A stretch of 64,000 nt of DNA from Acephala macrosclerotiorum. Its lineage: Eukaryota > Ascomycota > Leotiomycetes > Helotiales > Mollisiaceae. The position numbers and the translations under genes were made by a program. Position 1 is the stretch's first letter. Each line of letters starts with the position of its first letter. Shown in pieces: positions 23,743 through 34,832 of this stretch. The notes under the pieces are model-generated. The model was given only the letters and a program-made list of their open reading frames with translations. It did no database searches and was not told the origin of the DNA. The stretch is from the NCBI GenBank assembly GCA_014904845.1, contig MU119271.1:124001-188000 (forward strand), written 5' to 3'.

Positions 23743-24687
23743 CTATGATAGACGTGCCTCGAAATCAAGGATGGGGAACTTCTTGCCAGCCTGTTCAAGT
23801 CGCAAGATTAAATCTGGGGTGGTTTTCGCAAAGTCACCGCAAATGGGGACCGTTAGAGTGTCTGCGTCATACCCAGCCGTAAATTTGTAACCGTTGGAGT
23901 CCTTATGTTCTCTGCAGATTCTCACCAAGAGACTGCGAATGACAGAACTGACATCAATCTCAGGACGGTCACCATCGGATCTCTCACTTTCAGATGCCGA
24001 ATTATCAGCTTCAGAAGCTTGGAATGTCGAATCTGATTGGCTAGAAGTAAGTTCCCAGTCATGAGGTACCGAAGTGGTCACTTGTTTCAGTGTCATCGGC
24101 GTGGTCTGTCTTCCTGGAAGACTTGGGCTCGGAGTGGAGGCTGAGGATTGTCGTTACCTCTTGGGCGCATGTGCGGGAGATATATCCGGATCATTTTCAT
24201 AGTTCCCTGGACTTCGAGATATTACGGCAGGAAAAGGAGCCTTCGGGGGTGTGCTTCGACTCGAGATTGGAGCAGACCTTTTTGTATTTCCAACCGACCA
24301 GGGACTTGAGGACGGTGCGACTGAGGACGATGGTAGCTTGGTGTTTGAACGGGTGGCCAGTTTCCGCGGAGTATCTCGTCGTGCTTTGATTTGCGGTAGC
24401 ATATCCGCAAGGTCATCGTAGAATTGCTTGTACCCTATAGGCAAATTGTCATCTCCCCATTCAGTCTCTTCAATTCCGAAACCAATTCTTAGCCTATCGA
24501 TCACGTTTGAGCTCTCGGGACTGATATCGTGTCCGCAACGTAGATCAGCGAAGTCGTGGACTTGGGGCTCAAGAGGGAAGGCTAGATTCTCCAGCTGCGC
24601 TACACCCCATTTCGAGCCACTGGGAAATTCAGGGCTTTCCGGGGTGGGCGTGAGAGGTGAATCTTGAGATGTTTGAGCCAGAGCCAT
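23743..24687 (-). CDS. Unrecognised protein with Ser/Pro-rich middle
   Basis: Exons 24687..24158 and 24109..23743 on the minus strand (298 residues). The 48 bp intron starts GTAACG. Its acceptor is GGAAG, which keeps the frame that reads APKRQTTPMTLKQVTTSVPH. Residues 1-100 are acidic (IGFGIEETEWGDDNLPIGYK, then FYDDLADMLPQIKARRD), 100-165 are Ser/Pro/Arg-rich and disordered, and the C-terminal 75 form a small folded unit (VSSVIRSLLVRICREHKDSN, then TVPICGDFAKTTPDLILRLE). No catalytic motif seen. The gene diverges from the one at 25004. Confidence 0.6.
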
Positions 24688-25003
24688 GTTGGAGGATGTG
24701 CAGAGATCGCGCCACAGGTCAACTGGAGGATATCCCAAGGAACCGTGGTTGTGGACACATCATACTTTTCAAACAGGCAGCAGCCGCGAGATGGTTGGAA
24801 GTATTCTATTCTTAATACTGAGGCTGCAAGATTTTTAGCTGGTTGCTGCATCAACAAGGATATCGCGTTCCAAATATTCCCGCCTCTCAATACGGCTACG
24901 TTTTCAACATCCCCCCACCATCCTCATTATCGAATCAACATCTCGCCGTCCTCCCACAATCTCACCACCGTCGAAAAAAAAAATCACCGACCTTGGCACA
25001 ATT
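24688..25003. promoter_or_regulatory. Shared 316 bp divergent promoter
   Basis: Separates the start codons of two head-to-head genes. It includes CA- and TC-rich tracts and an A9 run near 24975. No TATA box or factor site stands out. Confidence 0.4.
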
Positions 25004-25655
25004 ATGTGGCCATCGCGCGCAGAGCTCACGAAACTTATGGGGATGGACGACTCACAATGGGAGTCTGCTTCTTACCTCGAGGACTTGCTCGAAATGCTTC
25101 ATCAACAACGCGAAGAGAACGTCAACTCAAAACGTGGCGCCTATGTATTTGCAGCACGATCGATGTATCGCTGGACATTCCGTGTGACAAACGGCCCATC
25201 ATATGATTCGAAGCGGAAGTGCCTATGGTATCTTGGGCAGAAGGTTGGCTACCAAGTCCTTTCCTCAGTCAATCGCTAACAAATTGCCGCAGGGACCAGA
25301 AGAACCTGAAGACAATAAACTCGACGTCCGACGCACATACCACATAACACAGAAGGGGCGATATCTCTCCGTTTACGTGGATCCAAAAGGGTTGCCTTCA
25401 AAAAGGATTATGAGATTCGATATGCTTCATCCTGGTCACCGTCAGGCCTTTCTCAATGTGCGACATTTAGCTGTAGAACGATGTCCCCCAGTGCAACATG
25501 CCGCGCCGGCGGAACACAGAGACTTGCTTCGTGTGCAGACTTCGCCCCGCCACCTGCCCAGGTATCGAAGTACCCAACAATCAATAGTTGTAGGGGCTGC
25601 AGGGAAGCCATGGTCTAGGCGACATAGCGCAATGAGGCGAGGAGAACATGGATAA
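25004..25655 (+). CDS. Unrecognised protein (200 residues)
   Basis: Exons 25004..25243 and 25293..25655. The 49 bp intron has a GCTAAC branch point and a CCGCAG acceptor; its donor GTTGGC is weak. The first half reads as a folded domain (YLEDLLEMLHQQREENVNSK, then YVFAARSMYRWTFRVTNGPS). The second contains RTYHITQKGRYLSVYVDPKG and MRFDMLHPGHRQAFLNVRHL, and ends in an Arg-rich tail that may not be coding. No family recognised. Confidence 0.5.
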
Positions 25656-27188
25656 CCGAGACGAAAGACGGAGGATCATACAATCAACAACTGGATGGCG
25701 TGCAAAAGCCTAAATGGGTGACAACATCAGGGAGATATAGAAGATTATGGGGGAACACGAATTCTGAGATCATTAGGAACAGTCCATCAATGAGTCCCCA
25801 AGGGAGCAAACGGGCTACCAAAGTGGCTACGTGGGCGGAAAGTGTGGATTGTTCGCGAATTATCTCGATGTAACTTGCCTCATCTACTCCAGAACTCTTC
25901 AAGTGCCACACACCTTGGCATATATATCTAATTATCAACCAACATCTTTCCCCTATCTATGAATTGAATCTGTAACCTTCCGTCCTTCTTTCTTGACTTT
26001 GGGGTCAGAATAATTCACATGCAGCTTTGATCAACTCTGCGAGTGACCGGGCAGGATCGGATGACTTGCAAGATAAACAGGTCATGGTTCGCGTGTCATG
26101 TGGTCCGCTACTTGAAATTTTGGAAAATCAGACGGTGCAGAGTATTATGATGTACGGCGACCGAAGGTGCTATGGAGTCCTGAGATCAGAAATGTAGTGC
26201 TGGTAGATTCGAGCGTTTAGAGATTTTGAAGTAATTAATAGTTCTTCAAGGAACATTACTTAATCAGAGGTAGAGATACTTTTACCTCGACTTTGAAGTA
26301 TTTTATTATTTTAATTTTGAATAAATAATTTATATTTATTTATAAATTAAAATTAAAAATTTCTTATTTATACGTTAAAACTCTCTAATAATTATTTTTT
26401 ATTATTTAGAAATTATATTGATTATAATATAATTTACTATCGTTAATTAGCGATCTTAGTTCTGCCACCGATATTCGCTATCCTTAGTTACTAGATATGA
26501 AATAATTACCCCCGTGCTTGACAACAAATAGCAATGAGAGAAGGTCGGTCGGGCTGAAGATGGGAGGAAACGGAGGCGATAAGACGTCGCAGCAGTTGCC
26601 ATCTTGTGAGGCCGACACCCATACAAAGAAGGAACCTAAAAAAGCAAAATTACGTCTTGTATGCAATTGTTTGCCGAGTCTTTCCACAGAGTAGAGATAA
26701 ATGCAAAATGTCTTCTATAGTTTGCAAAAATAATGTGCAATTTAGTGGGGCAGGAGCCCAATATGGTCGGTGCACCCTTTTGCCTAGACTTCAAACTTGA
26801 GATTTTTCTTTTCAAATCCCGCACGAACACTCTTCTTTCTCGATCGCGGGATCCTTTGATGTTGCACTATCTTATCTATCTCCTTGTTCTCTTAACCGCT
26901 CTTTGCTGCAAGAACCTGGTACACATGCTTTCCACCTTCCTGGCGAGCCAACTGCAGCAAGTAGATCGTGAGCATGGAAGAGAATCAATTCTGTTGCTTG
27001 GAGCAAATGCGCACTATGTAAGTAAATTTCTGGGAATACGAGGTGGAGAAAAAACCAGTTGACATAAAATTGCATGCAGCATTTGGCCAGAGTAACATGA
27101 TGTGCTTTGTATCGAAAAGTCTCAGAGCATCTAGGGCCAGGAACTAGCGCTCTCGGGATAACCTTAAGATCCCCAGATTCTGCCACTA
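25656..27188. other. Gene-free stretch with an A+T-rich patch
   Basis: No supported gene. From about 26230 to 26460 the sequence is nearly all A and T with TTTATTTATAAATTAAAATT-like runs, sharply different from its flanks, resembling a short eroded repeat. Confidence 0.5.
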
Positions 27189-28167
27189 CAGGCAAACCTC
27201 TATATAGCGATATGCTCGGGGGACCAGATTATTAACGATTTAGTCAGGGATCGTTGTGTAGAGGAAAATCACGTGGAAATGGATGAAAATATATATTTTT
27301 TTAATTGCTCTAGAGCTCTGTTCTGCTAGTTCTAGAGCTGCTTACTTGCTTAGAAATGAAGCCCATTTGATTCAATTGCCTCTGTTTTGCCATTTGAGTC
27401 CTTCGAGACTGTAAAGTACTCTTGATACTATCAATCTTGCGCATTACTTCAGTTAGACCATCCTTTTGCTGCTTCTTATACAACGAGAGTTGCTTTAGAG
27501 CAAGTAGAGCCTCTTTGTAAGAAACAGTTGGCACTTTTTTTTCTTTCTCATCTTCAGAGCTATTCATTTCACCAATAGGCTCATGTCTAGTCACAATATT
27601 GACAAGAATAATCTCTGGATTTTCTGTAATGATCTCATCTTCTGGAGTTAAGAATTGAGAGATAGAAAGAGGATCAGCAATCTGTAGAGTAGATTGAATG
27701 CTTTGCATCAAGTGAAGTCTGACAACTCTGTCTTTTTCTATGATGATAGGCACATCATCTAGATCAGTATACTCATCAAGTTCACCAGCTGCTGAAGCTA
27801 TAAGAGTAGACTTTCGCCAGCAATTGAGAATAGTTTGCTGCTTGACATGATTGTTTTAGGCGTAAGTTGTTCAATTGATAGCATGAAGCAATGAGATCGA
27901 TAGCTTGAGCTACTGATGTCTTATTTTTCTTTTTATTTTGCTCGCTTGCAATGTCGGACATTTCGTGTTGCTGGAAAAGGTATCGAACTTGCACTTTTGC
28001 TAACGATTTGTATAGGGAAAAACAAGTTCGGTACCTCGAAAATTAACGATATTCGTTATGTGGAGGGAAATCGTTAGACTAGGGCAAAAAACCCTTCGTT
28101 CCGGCCACCGTATCGTTAAATGCCAGGATATCGTTATTTTAAGGATCGCTATATAGAGGTTTGCCTG
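27189..28167 (-). mobile_element. Internally deleted pogo/Fot1-like DNA transposon
   Basis: 979 bp bounded by matching inverted ends (CAGGCAAACCTCTATATAG at 27189 and its complement ending at 28167), each flanked by TA, the target duplication of the Tc1-mariner/pogo group. Inside are only the beginning and end of a transposase gene on the minus strand; the DDE catalytic core is missing. Ends intact plus core deleted marks a non-autonomous derivative that a full relative could still move. Confidence 0.85.
27310..27961 (-). pseudogene. Transposase remnant (N-terminus joined to C-terminus)
   Basis: The ATG at 27961 starts a Lys-rich N-terminus (MSDIASEQNKKKNKTSVAQA, then IDLIASCYQLNN). Shortly after, near 27855, the frame changes and a C-terminal part begins with NHVKQQTILNCWRKSTLI, the Cys-Trp-Arg-Lys block that closes the DDE domain in pogo-type transposases. 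It continues through LDDVPIIIEKD and a Gln/Lys-rich coiled tail to the stop at 27310. The deletion removed most of the DNA-binding and all catalytic residues, so the protein cannot be active. Confidence 0.75.
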
Positions 28168-28905
28168 TAGCCGTGTCTGCGCGATCAGCCAGCATTGGCA
28201 GGGGCAGTACACCAAAAAGGGACGGTCACATGACCCTGGTAACCCATTCTCCACCAGGTATATGTGGTGAAGCATCCTCAAGGCAGCAGCTTTATTCCCA
28301 TCCCTGTGGCTCGAGGCCTAATTAATCTTATCTTAGTTCAGATCTGTCTAGCAACGTGTTTTACTAGGACTCAAACAGTATGAGAAGTACCCTAGGTACT
28401 CGTATCCTGCATGCAAACGCGGGCATGACCTCTTTCAAGCTCGGTGCCGTGCAACCGCTGCTAGAAAGACAGGTTTGAAGGATATGTCTCGTATCTTTGA
28501 GGGCTAATATGCCTATCAAGGGGATCTGCGAATCCTTCATTGGGGTTGATATTCCTTGGCGGCGCAAGTGCAAACTACGCACCGTTGTGATTGAAAATAT
28601 ATTGCTTCAGGGTCCAGACTCGCTACGCGAGACGGTAGCCTTGAAAAGCACAGACTTTTGATCCTAGGCTCGTTACAGTAGTGCATCTGGATCTTCCCAA
28701 TTTTGACGGGCTGCACGATAACCCCTCTATCAATAAAAACACTAACCTCTTTAATTGTCGCCTACTTTGTTTACATACAAATCCAAAGTACCATCTCAGT
28801 CTTTCCCTACACTTCTTCAAGATCCCATCGCAATCCAATACTTCAGTTCATCGAAGACACGCGTCGTCCAGCGTCAACAAAAACAACCCAGCCATCAACG
28901 CGACA
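28168..28905. other. Spacer and 5' flank of the 2EXR gene
   Basis: No gene seen. The frame of the next gene is open upstream to 28681 but looks like leader rather than protein. Confidence 0.45.
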
Positions 28906-29667
28906 ATGACCTCCCTCACCCAATTCGACCTCTTCCCCGAGCTCCCCATAGAAATCCGCCTCAAGATCTGGGGCGTGATCCTCACCACTCCTCGAACACT
29001 CACCATATCCTGCAAGAAAGGCCACTCTGACATCAAACGCCGCATCACTCCGTCCTTCATCTACCACGATCCTCCCCACCCTCTCCTACACATCAATAAC
29101 GAATCGCGCTACGAGGCGCTGAACAACTATGGCTACACCCCTCGATTCATACGCGACCCCTCTCCTCGTGCTACATATGTGAATTTCGATTACGATACAA
29201 TCAAATGCGCGGCATCGGTCTTGGAATACCTAGGCAAGGAAGAAATTATGGGTGTGAAGAGGATGGTGTTGGAAGTGGGGGATGCAGCGTATTTTGGGCA
29301 TTTTCATATGGATACTATCATGCGCATGGAGAAATTGGAAGAATTGACACTAGAGGCGAAAGAAGGGCAAACTTATGGATGGAATACAGGGAGGAATACG
29401 AGGATCTCGTTCACGTTGGGGACTATGGAGAGGGTGGTGCATGGTTTGAACAATGATTTCGAGGGGGCTAGGCATCAAGATTTGGGGTGGAGGTGTCCGA
29501 GGGTGAAAATTGTGAGGGCGGATAATGGGGAGGAGTTGAGGGTTTTCGAGGCGCGGGGCCCGTTGTTAGAAGGGTGGAAACAGGGGTGAGTATATTCTGT
29601 GCCTGATGTTGGAAATCAATTAAGGCTAACGTGTTTTAGGGACGAGTATCCTGAGCAGTTTCTGTGA
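28906..29667 (+). CDS. 2EXR-domain (F-box-like) protein
   Basis: Exons 28906..29585 and 29640..29667, 235 residues. A 54 bp intron near the end adds DEYPEQFL. The N-terminus FDLFPELPIEIRLKIWGVIL is the F-box-like 2EXR start (pattern FP.LP.E.R..IW), followed by the matching HPLLHINNESRYEALNNYG segment where the family has N.ESR.E....Y. Such proteins are numerous in Pezizomycotina; a role as adaptor in ubiquitin ligase complexes is assumed but not shown. The 27189-28167 transposon lies 740 bp upstream. Confidence 0.82.
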
Positions 29668-30965
29668 ACCATGCGAATGTTCGTTTCAGTATTGAATTCA
29701 TGTTGCTATATTGTTCCACTAGATGGACGTGGAGGGCCGAATCAAGGATCGCTTGTGTAGAATGAGGGAGTCACCGAGCATTTTTCAGGTGCAAGTGCAT
29801 GTGCTTGATGTCAAAAGGGTTTGAATTGAATATTCTGCCCTAGAGTTATAAGTGAGGTACTCTTGGTGTTTTCTCAAATAGAATGCTCTTTCTTTTGCAT
29901 ACCTCCCATCCGTGGGCATTGCCATCTTGATTTCATGGTGCAAATATCCAGCATGTCCAAGTGTATGAGCACGTATTGCAACTTCTTAGCATTATCTAGA
30001 ATCAGTTTACCGTCTTTCTGCGCTTGATGTCCGTCACGAAATTATGTGCCTACGTTTTTTTCATGTCTCAAACGTAAGAAGTCGTCTGAAAGAGAGGATA
30101 CCCGGAACACACCTCCTTTCGTTCTCAGTTCTCAGATTTGATCTAAATCTGACTTCGCTTGATGGCTTGTCATGCTCAAATTCCGCAGAAGCCCCGCTGA
30201 CCTCTCTGGCCGTCTCGAGTGATCCATTGTGTATGGGAAAGCAGGGCCGCTGATCATGTCGACTCCTTTGCAGTGAGGCCTCAAAGTTCTGAAATTAGTC
30301 GAAACTCATCGTAAAATGATAGTGTCGAAGATGAAGTCGAATTCAAGGTAGGAGGAAAGACTTCAGTGAAGTATGTGAATATAAAAAGAAGGGGTTGTCA
30401 GAATAATCCAAATTTGGCTGAGCAGGTTTGGAGAGGAGTTTATAGAGAACCTGATTTCCATTTGGACTGACTGTGTCATATTTTGATTCGAACTGAATGT
30501 CGGAACACTTAGTTCCCATCTTCCCCCACCCCAGGGACAATTGTCCACAATCCAGTATTAAACTATGAATTAATCTAGACAACCTCGTAGGAAGCCATCC
30601 TTTCATCCTTCACTTTCTCCTTCGAAGACCACTGGCTCGGTACCTAGAAGCTTTATCATTCAGTGAGCCACGTGACTTGCCATCTCTCCTTCCTTTCTCG
30701 AGGTTTTCTTTCCTTTGCTGTAGCTACACGTACTTCTCGCTAAATTCCGACAAAATCACAAAGTTTGAACTAGTCTCCGGTGGCTTTCTTCCTTATGGCC
30801 GCCAATATGCGAAAGTGTCTCCTCATTCAGGGGCGGCTCGCTTCGACCGAGTAGCGAAAAATTGGGGCTCATATTATCCCGAGTCTCCCTCTCAAGTGTT
30901 ATTACTCATAGGATAAGGCGAAGATTCGCTCATAAATGCTATCTTCTTCATGGATGCCACCATCT
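29668..30965. other. Intergenic, nothing recognised
   Basis: 1.3 kb with only short overlapping frames; no repeat or RNA gene identified. Confidence 0.5.
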
Positions 30966-31466
30966 TCAAGTCTCAGAGTATGGAGGAGAACTGCTAGCTC
31001 TCCGAGAATACGGAGGTGGAGGGTCGACTTGAATCCGTATATCGCTAGGTTCCTGTCTTATTCTTCTCAATCTTTCATCAAGACGCTGGCGAGTTTCCTC
31101 ATGTTGTTCCAACTGCTGTGAGATCGAATTTACTCGTTCTTGCAGCCGTGTAACCACACGTATAGTACAGGGGCACAGATCGTCCGTTATTTGCTGTCTG
31201 CGATATCGATCTCCGAAAGGACACACCAGCACATTCGAGACTTCTTGCGCTTCGGTTCGTCGAACCTTAGGCGATTGTTGGACCTGAGATATTGTCTCCG
31301 CCTGGGACATTGATCCGGCTTGGGAGATTGGGCGAGGCATCTGGTTTTGAGGAGTCGGCGCGGTATCCTCGAGACGCGAAGGTGAGGGAGCTGCAGGTGG
31401 TGAATGTAGCGTGGTGTCACAACCTTTGGTGGCATGGCACTGGCAATTCGGCGCAGAGGGGCACAT
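30966..31466 (-). CDS. Small coiled-coil protein, unrecognised
   Basis: 166 residues from the ATG at 31466. It begins MCPSAPNCQCHATKGC (four Cys in 16 residues), has a Pro/Ser/Gln linker, then a CPFGDRYRR...CPCTIRVV segment and a predicted coiled coil (RLQERVNSISQQLEQHEETR, then QRLDERLRRI), and ends Pro/Ser-rich. The Cys spacing might bind metal, which is only a guess. No intron needed. Confidence 0.5.
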   Translation of the reverse strand: MCPSAPNCQCHATKGCDTTLHSPPAAPSPSRLEDTAPTPQNQMPRPISQAGSMSQAETISQVQQSPKVRRTEAQEVSNVLVCPFGDRYRRQQITDDLCPCTIRVVTRLQERVNSISQQLEQHEETRQRLDERLRRIRQEPSDIRIQVDPPPPYSRRASSSPPYSET

Positions 31467-31932
31467 TATGTTTGGGATCGAACGATATCGAGAAATTATT
31501 CGAGAAGACTTGAGAAAGTATTTGACGGAATTTCTTGTGTTCTGGGATGTTCATCTATTTTGTGCTTTGCGTAGCTTGTATTTACATTTGAGCTGACCGA
31601 CCACGATCGACACCATGGCTCCCTCTCCTTTCAAAGAAGGAAATCCCTTTTTATCATCTTAAACTTACTCTCATTACAATTTAAGCCTCCCACTCCAAGC
31701 TCCAATACTCATTTTATCCACTGGCTTAGATTTCCGGTCGTAGAAGCTCGTCTGGGTGCTCTGAATACGAGGGTGGAAGTTCTAGATAGGGGAAGATCGC
31801 TTAGCTATACGGAGGAGGAGGATCCCAGACTTCAAAATCTCGAGCCTCCCGTCATTGATCCCCCAGATCTGACTCCTCTTCAACTACAAATGTAAACAGA
31901 GGTTCAAATTCCGTCTCCATGGTTTGTAACAT
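31467..31932. other. Spacer with a possible small coding remnant on the plus strand
   Basis: Between about 31684 and 31895 the plus strand is open for 70 codons with protein-like content (FPVVEARLGALNTRVEVLDR, then SLSYTEEEDPRLQNLEPPV) but no start codon or fitting donor exon; it could be an exon of a broken gene. Confidence 0.3.
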
Positions 31933-32370
31933 CTATTCAAGCCGTCCGTGTGAGAGCTGAGCGAATTGTTTATGAAGTTGTGCTAGACTTGGGGCTTCTA
32001 TTGTCGTGGCGATGTCGTCATCGTCCTCACTCTCGCTTTCCAATACATTTCCGTGGCTGGAAATCTCAATTATAGAAACAGTAAAAGTTGGGAAGTCCGA
32101 AAGCTGTTGGTGTTGCGAAGAAGCTTGTGTCGTTGAGCTTTGTGAGTCCGGCCTAGTGGGCCTCGGAGCCTGCTCAGCGTTTGAAGAGGAGTATATCGCG
32201 ATGGACTCGTTGAATGAGAGGCCAGAGCTGATAAAGTCATCATAAATAGGGGCTCCAAAATTGTGAAGCCTATAGGCTCGTTGTCCGAGTCGTACTCTAT
32301 AAACAGGGAATCCATTGCGGATAGAGAGTGCGGTTTTAGAAAAGATGAGCCCTGGAATCACGTGGAGCAT
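31933..32370 (-). CDS. Small unrecognised protein (145 residues)
   Basis: The ATG at 32370 opens a single-exon frame. The first 55 residues are ordered (SIRNGFPVYRVRLGQRAYRL, then HNFGAPIYDDF), the middle is Ser/Gln-rich, and an acidic run ESESEDDDD precedes a short helical end. It starts 195 bp from the left end of the A+T-rich element. No family recognised; it may be lineage specific. Confidence 0.4.
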   Translation of the reverse strand: MLHVIPGLIFSKTALSIRNGFPVYRVRLGQRAYRLHNFGAPIYDDFISSGLSFNESIAIYSSSNAEQAPRPTRPDSQSSTTQASSQHQQLSDFPTFTVSIIEISSHGNVLESESEDDDDIATTIEAPSLAQLHKQFAQLSHGRLE

Positions 32371-32564
32371 TCTAGACTAAGAATAGCGTCCTTTTGAGAG
32401 CATGATGAATCTGATAAGCTTGCTGTACAAATGGAAGTTTTGTGGCTTTTATGCCCGGCAAACGAGTGATCGAGCGTTTGCGCGTGCAGGGAGGGGTAGC
32501 TCGCTAGAAACGAGCGGTGCATCGGCCCCTAACATCCCCTGAAAATTGTGCGACCGAGAGCCTA

Positions 32565-32672
32565 TCCCCTCGTCCGGTGAGACATTGCCAGCGCTAAGCA
32601 GGGGGGGTTATGCACGGGCAGCACAGTATAAAATTATGTACCTCTGCATATAAATTTATTAGTAATCTATAT
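32565..32672 (+). repeat. Left terminal inverted repeat
   Basis: GC-rich outer 60 bp including a G7 run, then a TATAAATTTATTAGTAATCT inner part. Pairs with 34485-34592. Confidence 0.85.
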
Positions 32673-34484
32673 TCCTGAGCTCAAACGCGTTTGCCAATTA
32701 CCTACTCACACGCACTAAGTACGCGCTAAAACCATGGAAATATTATCATTTTTATTTACACCAAAAAACAAAGAAAAAAAGCGTCCTTTTAAGGATATAC
32801 TTTTTGCTCTCGAACTAATTACAAGTATTTCTTATAATCTTTTTTAATTTGAAATTAAACAAGAAGTTAAAGTTTTTTTATTTTTTAATTTTTCTTTAAA
32901 AGTACATTTATTCGATTATTTTAATTTGTTTTTCACTCGATAGTTTATTTAAATTATTACTACGAATACGAATCGATATGTGAGTATATAAAGACTTTGC
33001 GTACTGCAAAAAAAAGCGCAAAAATAAAAGAATATATTAATAGAGAAATTATATATGTTTATTAGTGCGATTATATATATAAAAATCTACGACGAATTTC
33101 GTACGAATATATATTGGAATACGAACTTTAATAAAAGTTTATTATATACAATTTCGAATTATATATTACTTTATCGATTCGAGTAAATCAAAAAGTTTTA
33201 TTATATTTTTTGTTTTAAGAATAATGAAAGAGTAAAATATTATTTATTAACGAATAAGATTTAATAGTACAAAGTTGAGTTTTTAATTTTTTTAATTCAA
33301 GTTTTTTTTCAACGATATTACTTTTTTTTTTTCGAAGTAAATATCGATAAACTTATAATTCAATATTTTGATAGATATACGCGTGTTCTTATTTTTTCTT
33401 TTTTTATTCTATTATTCTATTAATTACTTTAGATTTTTATATACGTATAAAATGTCAAATAAATCGATTAAAAAAAAATATAAAATCTACGAAATCGCGA
33501 ATCACGAATACGTTTATAATTGAATTTGAAGTTTTTAAAAAAAAAAATTGTAAAATATAATTTTATATTTATTATTTATTAATACTAATTCTCTCGTTCG
33601 ATATTTTATTCTCTTTTTTTTATATCGATTTTTTATTATTTATATAAATAATTACTTTATATCGATTGTTTTGTTTTTAGAACTACGAATTTGTAATTTC
33701 AATACAATAAAAATAATTTGATTATATAAAAAGTTTTTTAAGAATTTGTTAGAGTTTAAAAAACAATTCGCAAAAAAATTTAAATAAAATATTTTGTTGA
33801 TAATAGTAGTAAAGAATATATTATGTTTAGTTTAATAAAATAATAATATTATATTTACTTTAAATAATATTTATACTATAAATAAAGTGAAAAATTTTAA
33901 AACAAAAATTAAAAAGCGTTTTATAAAAATATCAATATATGAGTATATCGTACGACAAATATTTAAAGATTAAAATACTAAAAAATTGATAATTCTCTAT
34001 TTTATTAATAATTATAATTATTATATAAAAAGTATCGATTTTACGAATCAATATAAAAAAGCATATAAAACTTACAAATTTATTTTTTGCAATTAATAAC
34101 TATTATTTTATTAGTTTATCGATATTGTATATATAAATACTTACAAATTACATTATTTACATATATAGCGTTTTTTAACGCATTTACAGTTTAAAATTGA
34201 GTTTTATTGTAAATTTTTAAACTTTTTTTAGAGAATCAAATTACACAGTTTACAAGCAAAATTAGAGAGCAAAAAAGTGTTTAATTTTGATTTTTAATAT
34301 TTCTATAATTGGAATATACGCTCGAAACGAATTACTTGCGTATAGTACTCGTATTATTTAAAGTGCGAAAAAGTATTAAAAAAAAAAGTAAAAAGTGTAG
34401 TAAAGCGCTCTATTGATAAGTGTGTATTTTGTAATGTCCCGCTCTGTAAGGAGAAGCAGTGTTGGGCGAGCTAGCACTCAAATG

Positions 34485-34592
34485 ATATAGATTACTAATA
34501 AATTTGTATGCAGAGATATATAATTTTATGCTGTGCTGCCCGTGCATAACCCCCCCTGCTTAGCGCTGGCAATGTCTCACCGGACGAGGGGA
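34485..34592 (-). repeat. Right terminal inverted repeat
   Basis: Reverse complement of the left repeat with a few transition differences (for example CAGCATA for CAGTATA). Confidence 0.85.
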
Positions 34593-34832
34593 TAAAGCGA
34601 AAGCCCTGAAATACAGTGATTAGACCCTCATGGAAGGACTAAACAAAAATGCGACTTGGCCCCCCTCATGATCTTAAATACCAACATTTTCAATAAATAA
34701 AATCGTCAACCATTTCTTGCTTCGCTTTCCGACATTCTCAATTTCATTCAATGAAAAGGTATAGCAATTTCAAGGACTACTCCAAAGAAATCCCGAACAC
34801 CCTCGCTCAAAGAAAGCCTTACCAACACCACC

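Larger units (their letters stand above)
32565..34592. mobile_element. A+T-rich inverted-repeat element with RIP-like core
   Basis: 2,028 bp with 108 bp terminal inverted repeats (left 32565-32672, right 34485-34592). They begin TCCCCTCGTCCGGTGAGACA and are almost identical; the few differences I see are C/T or G/A. Both ends abut TA. The core from about 32750 to 34400 is nearly all A and T, carries no frame of 60 codons, and has clearly more CpG than CpA in the stretch I counted, as expected when CpA has been turned to TpA by RIP. No transposase can be read, so the superfamily is unknown. Confidence 0.75.

Noticed and set aside
32565..34592. Mitochondrial insert or centromere core explanation for the A+T-rich island
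   Set aside because: It has exact ends with 108 bp inverted repeats next to TA, no mitochondrial coding frames, and is only 2 kb long; a mobile element explains it better.
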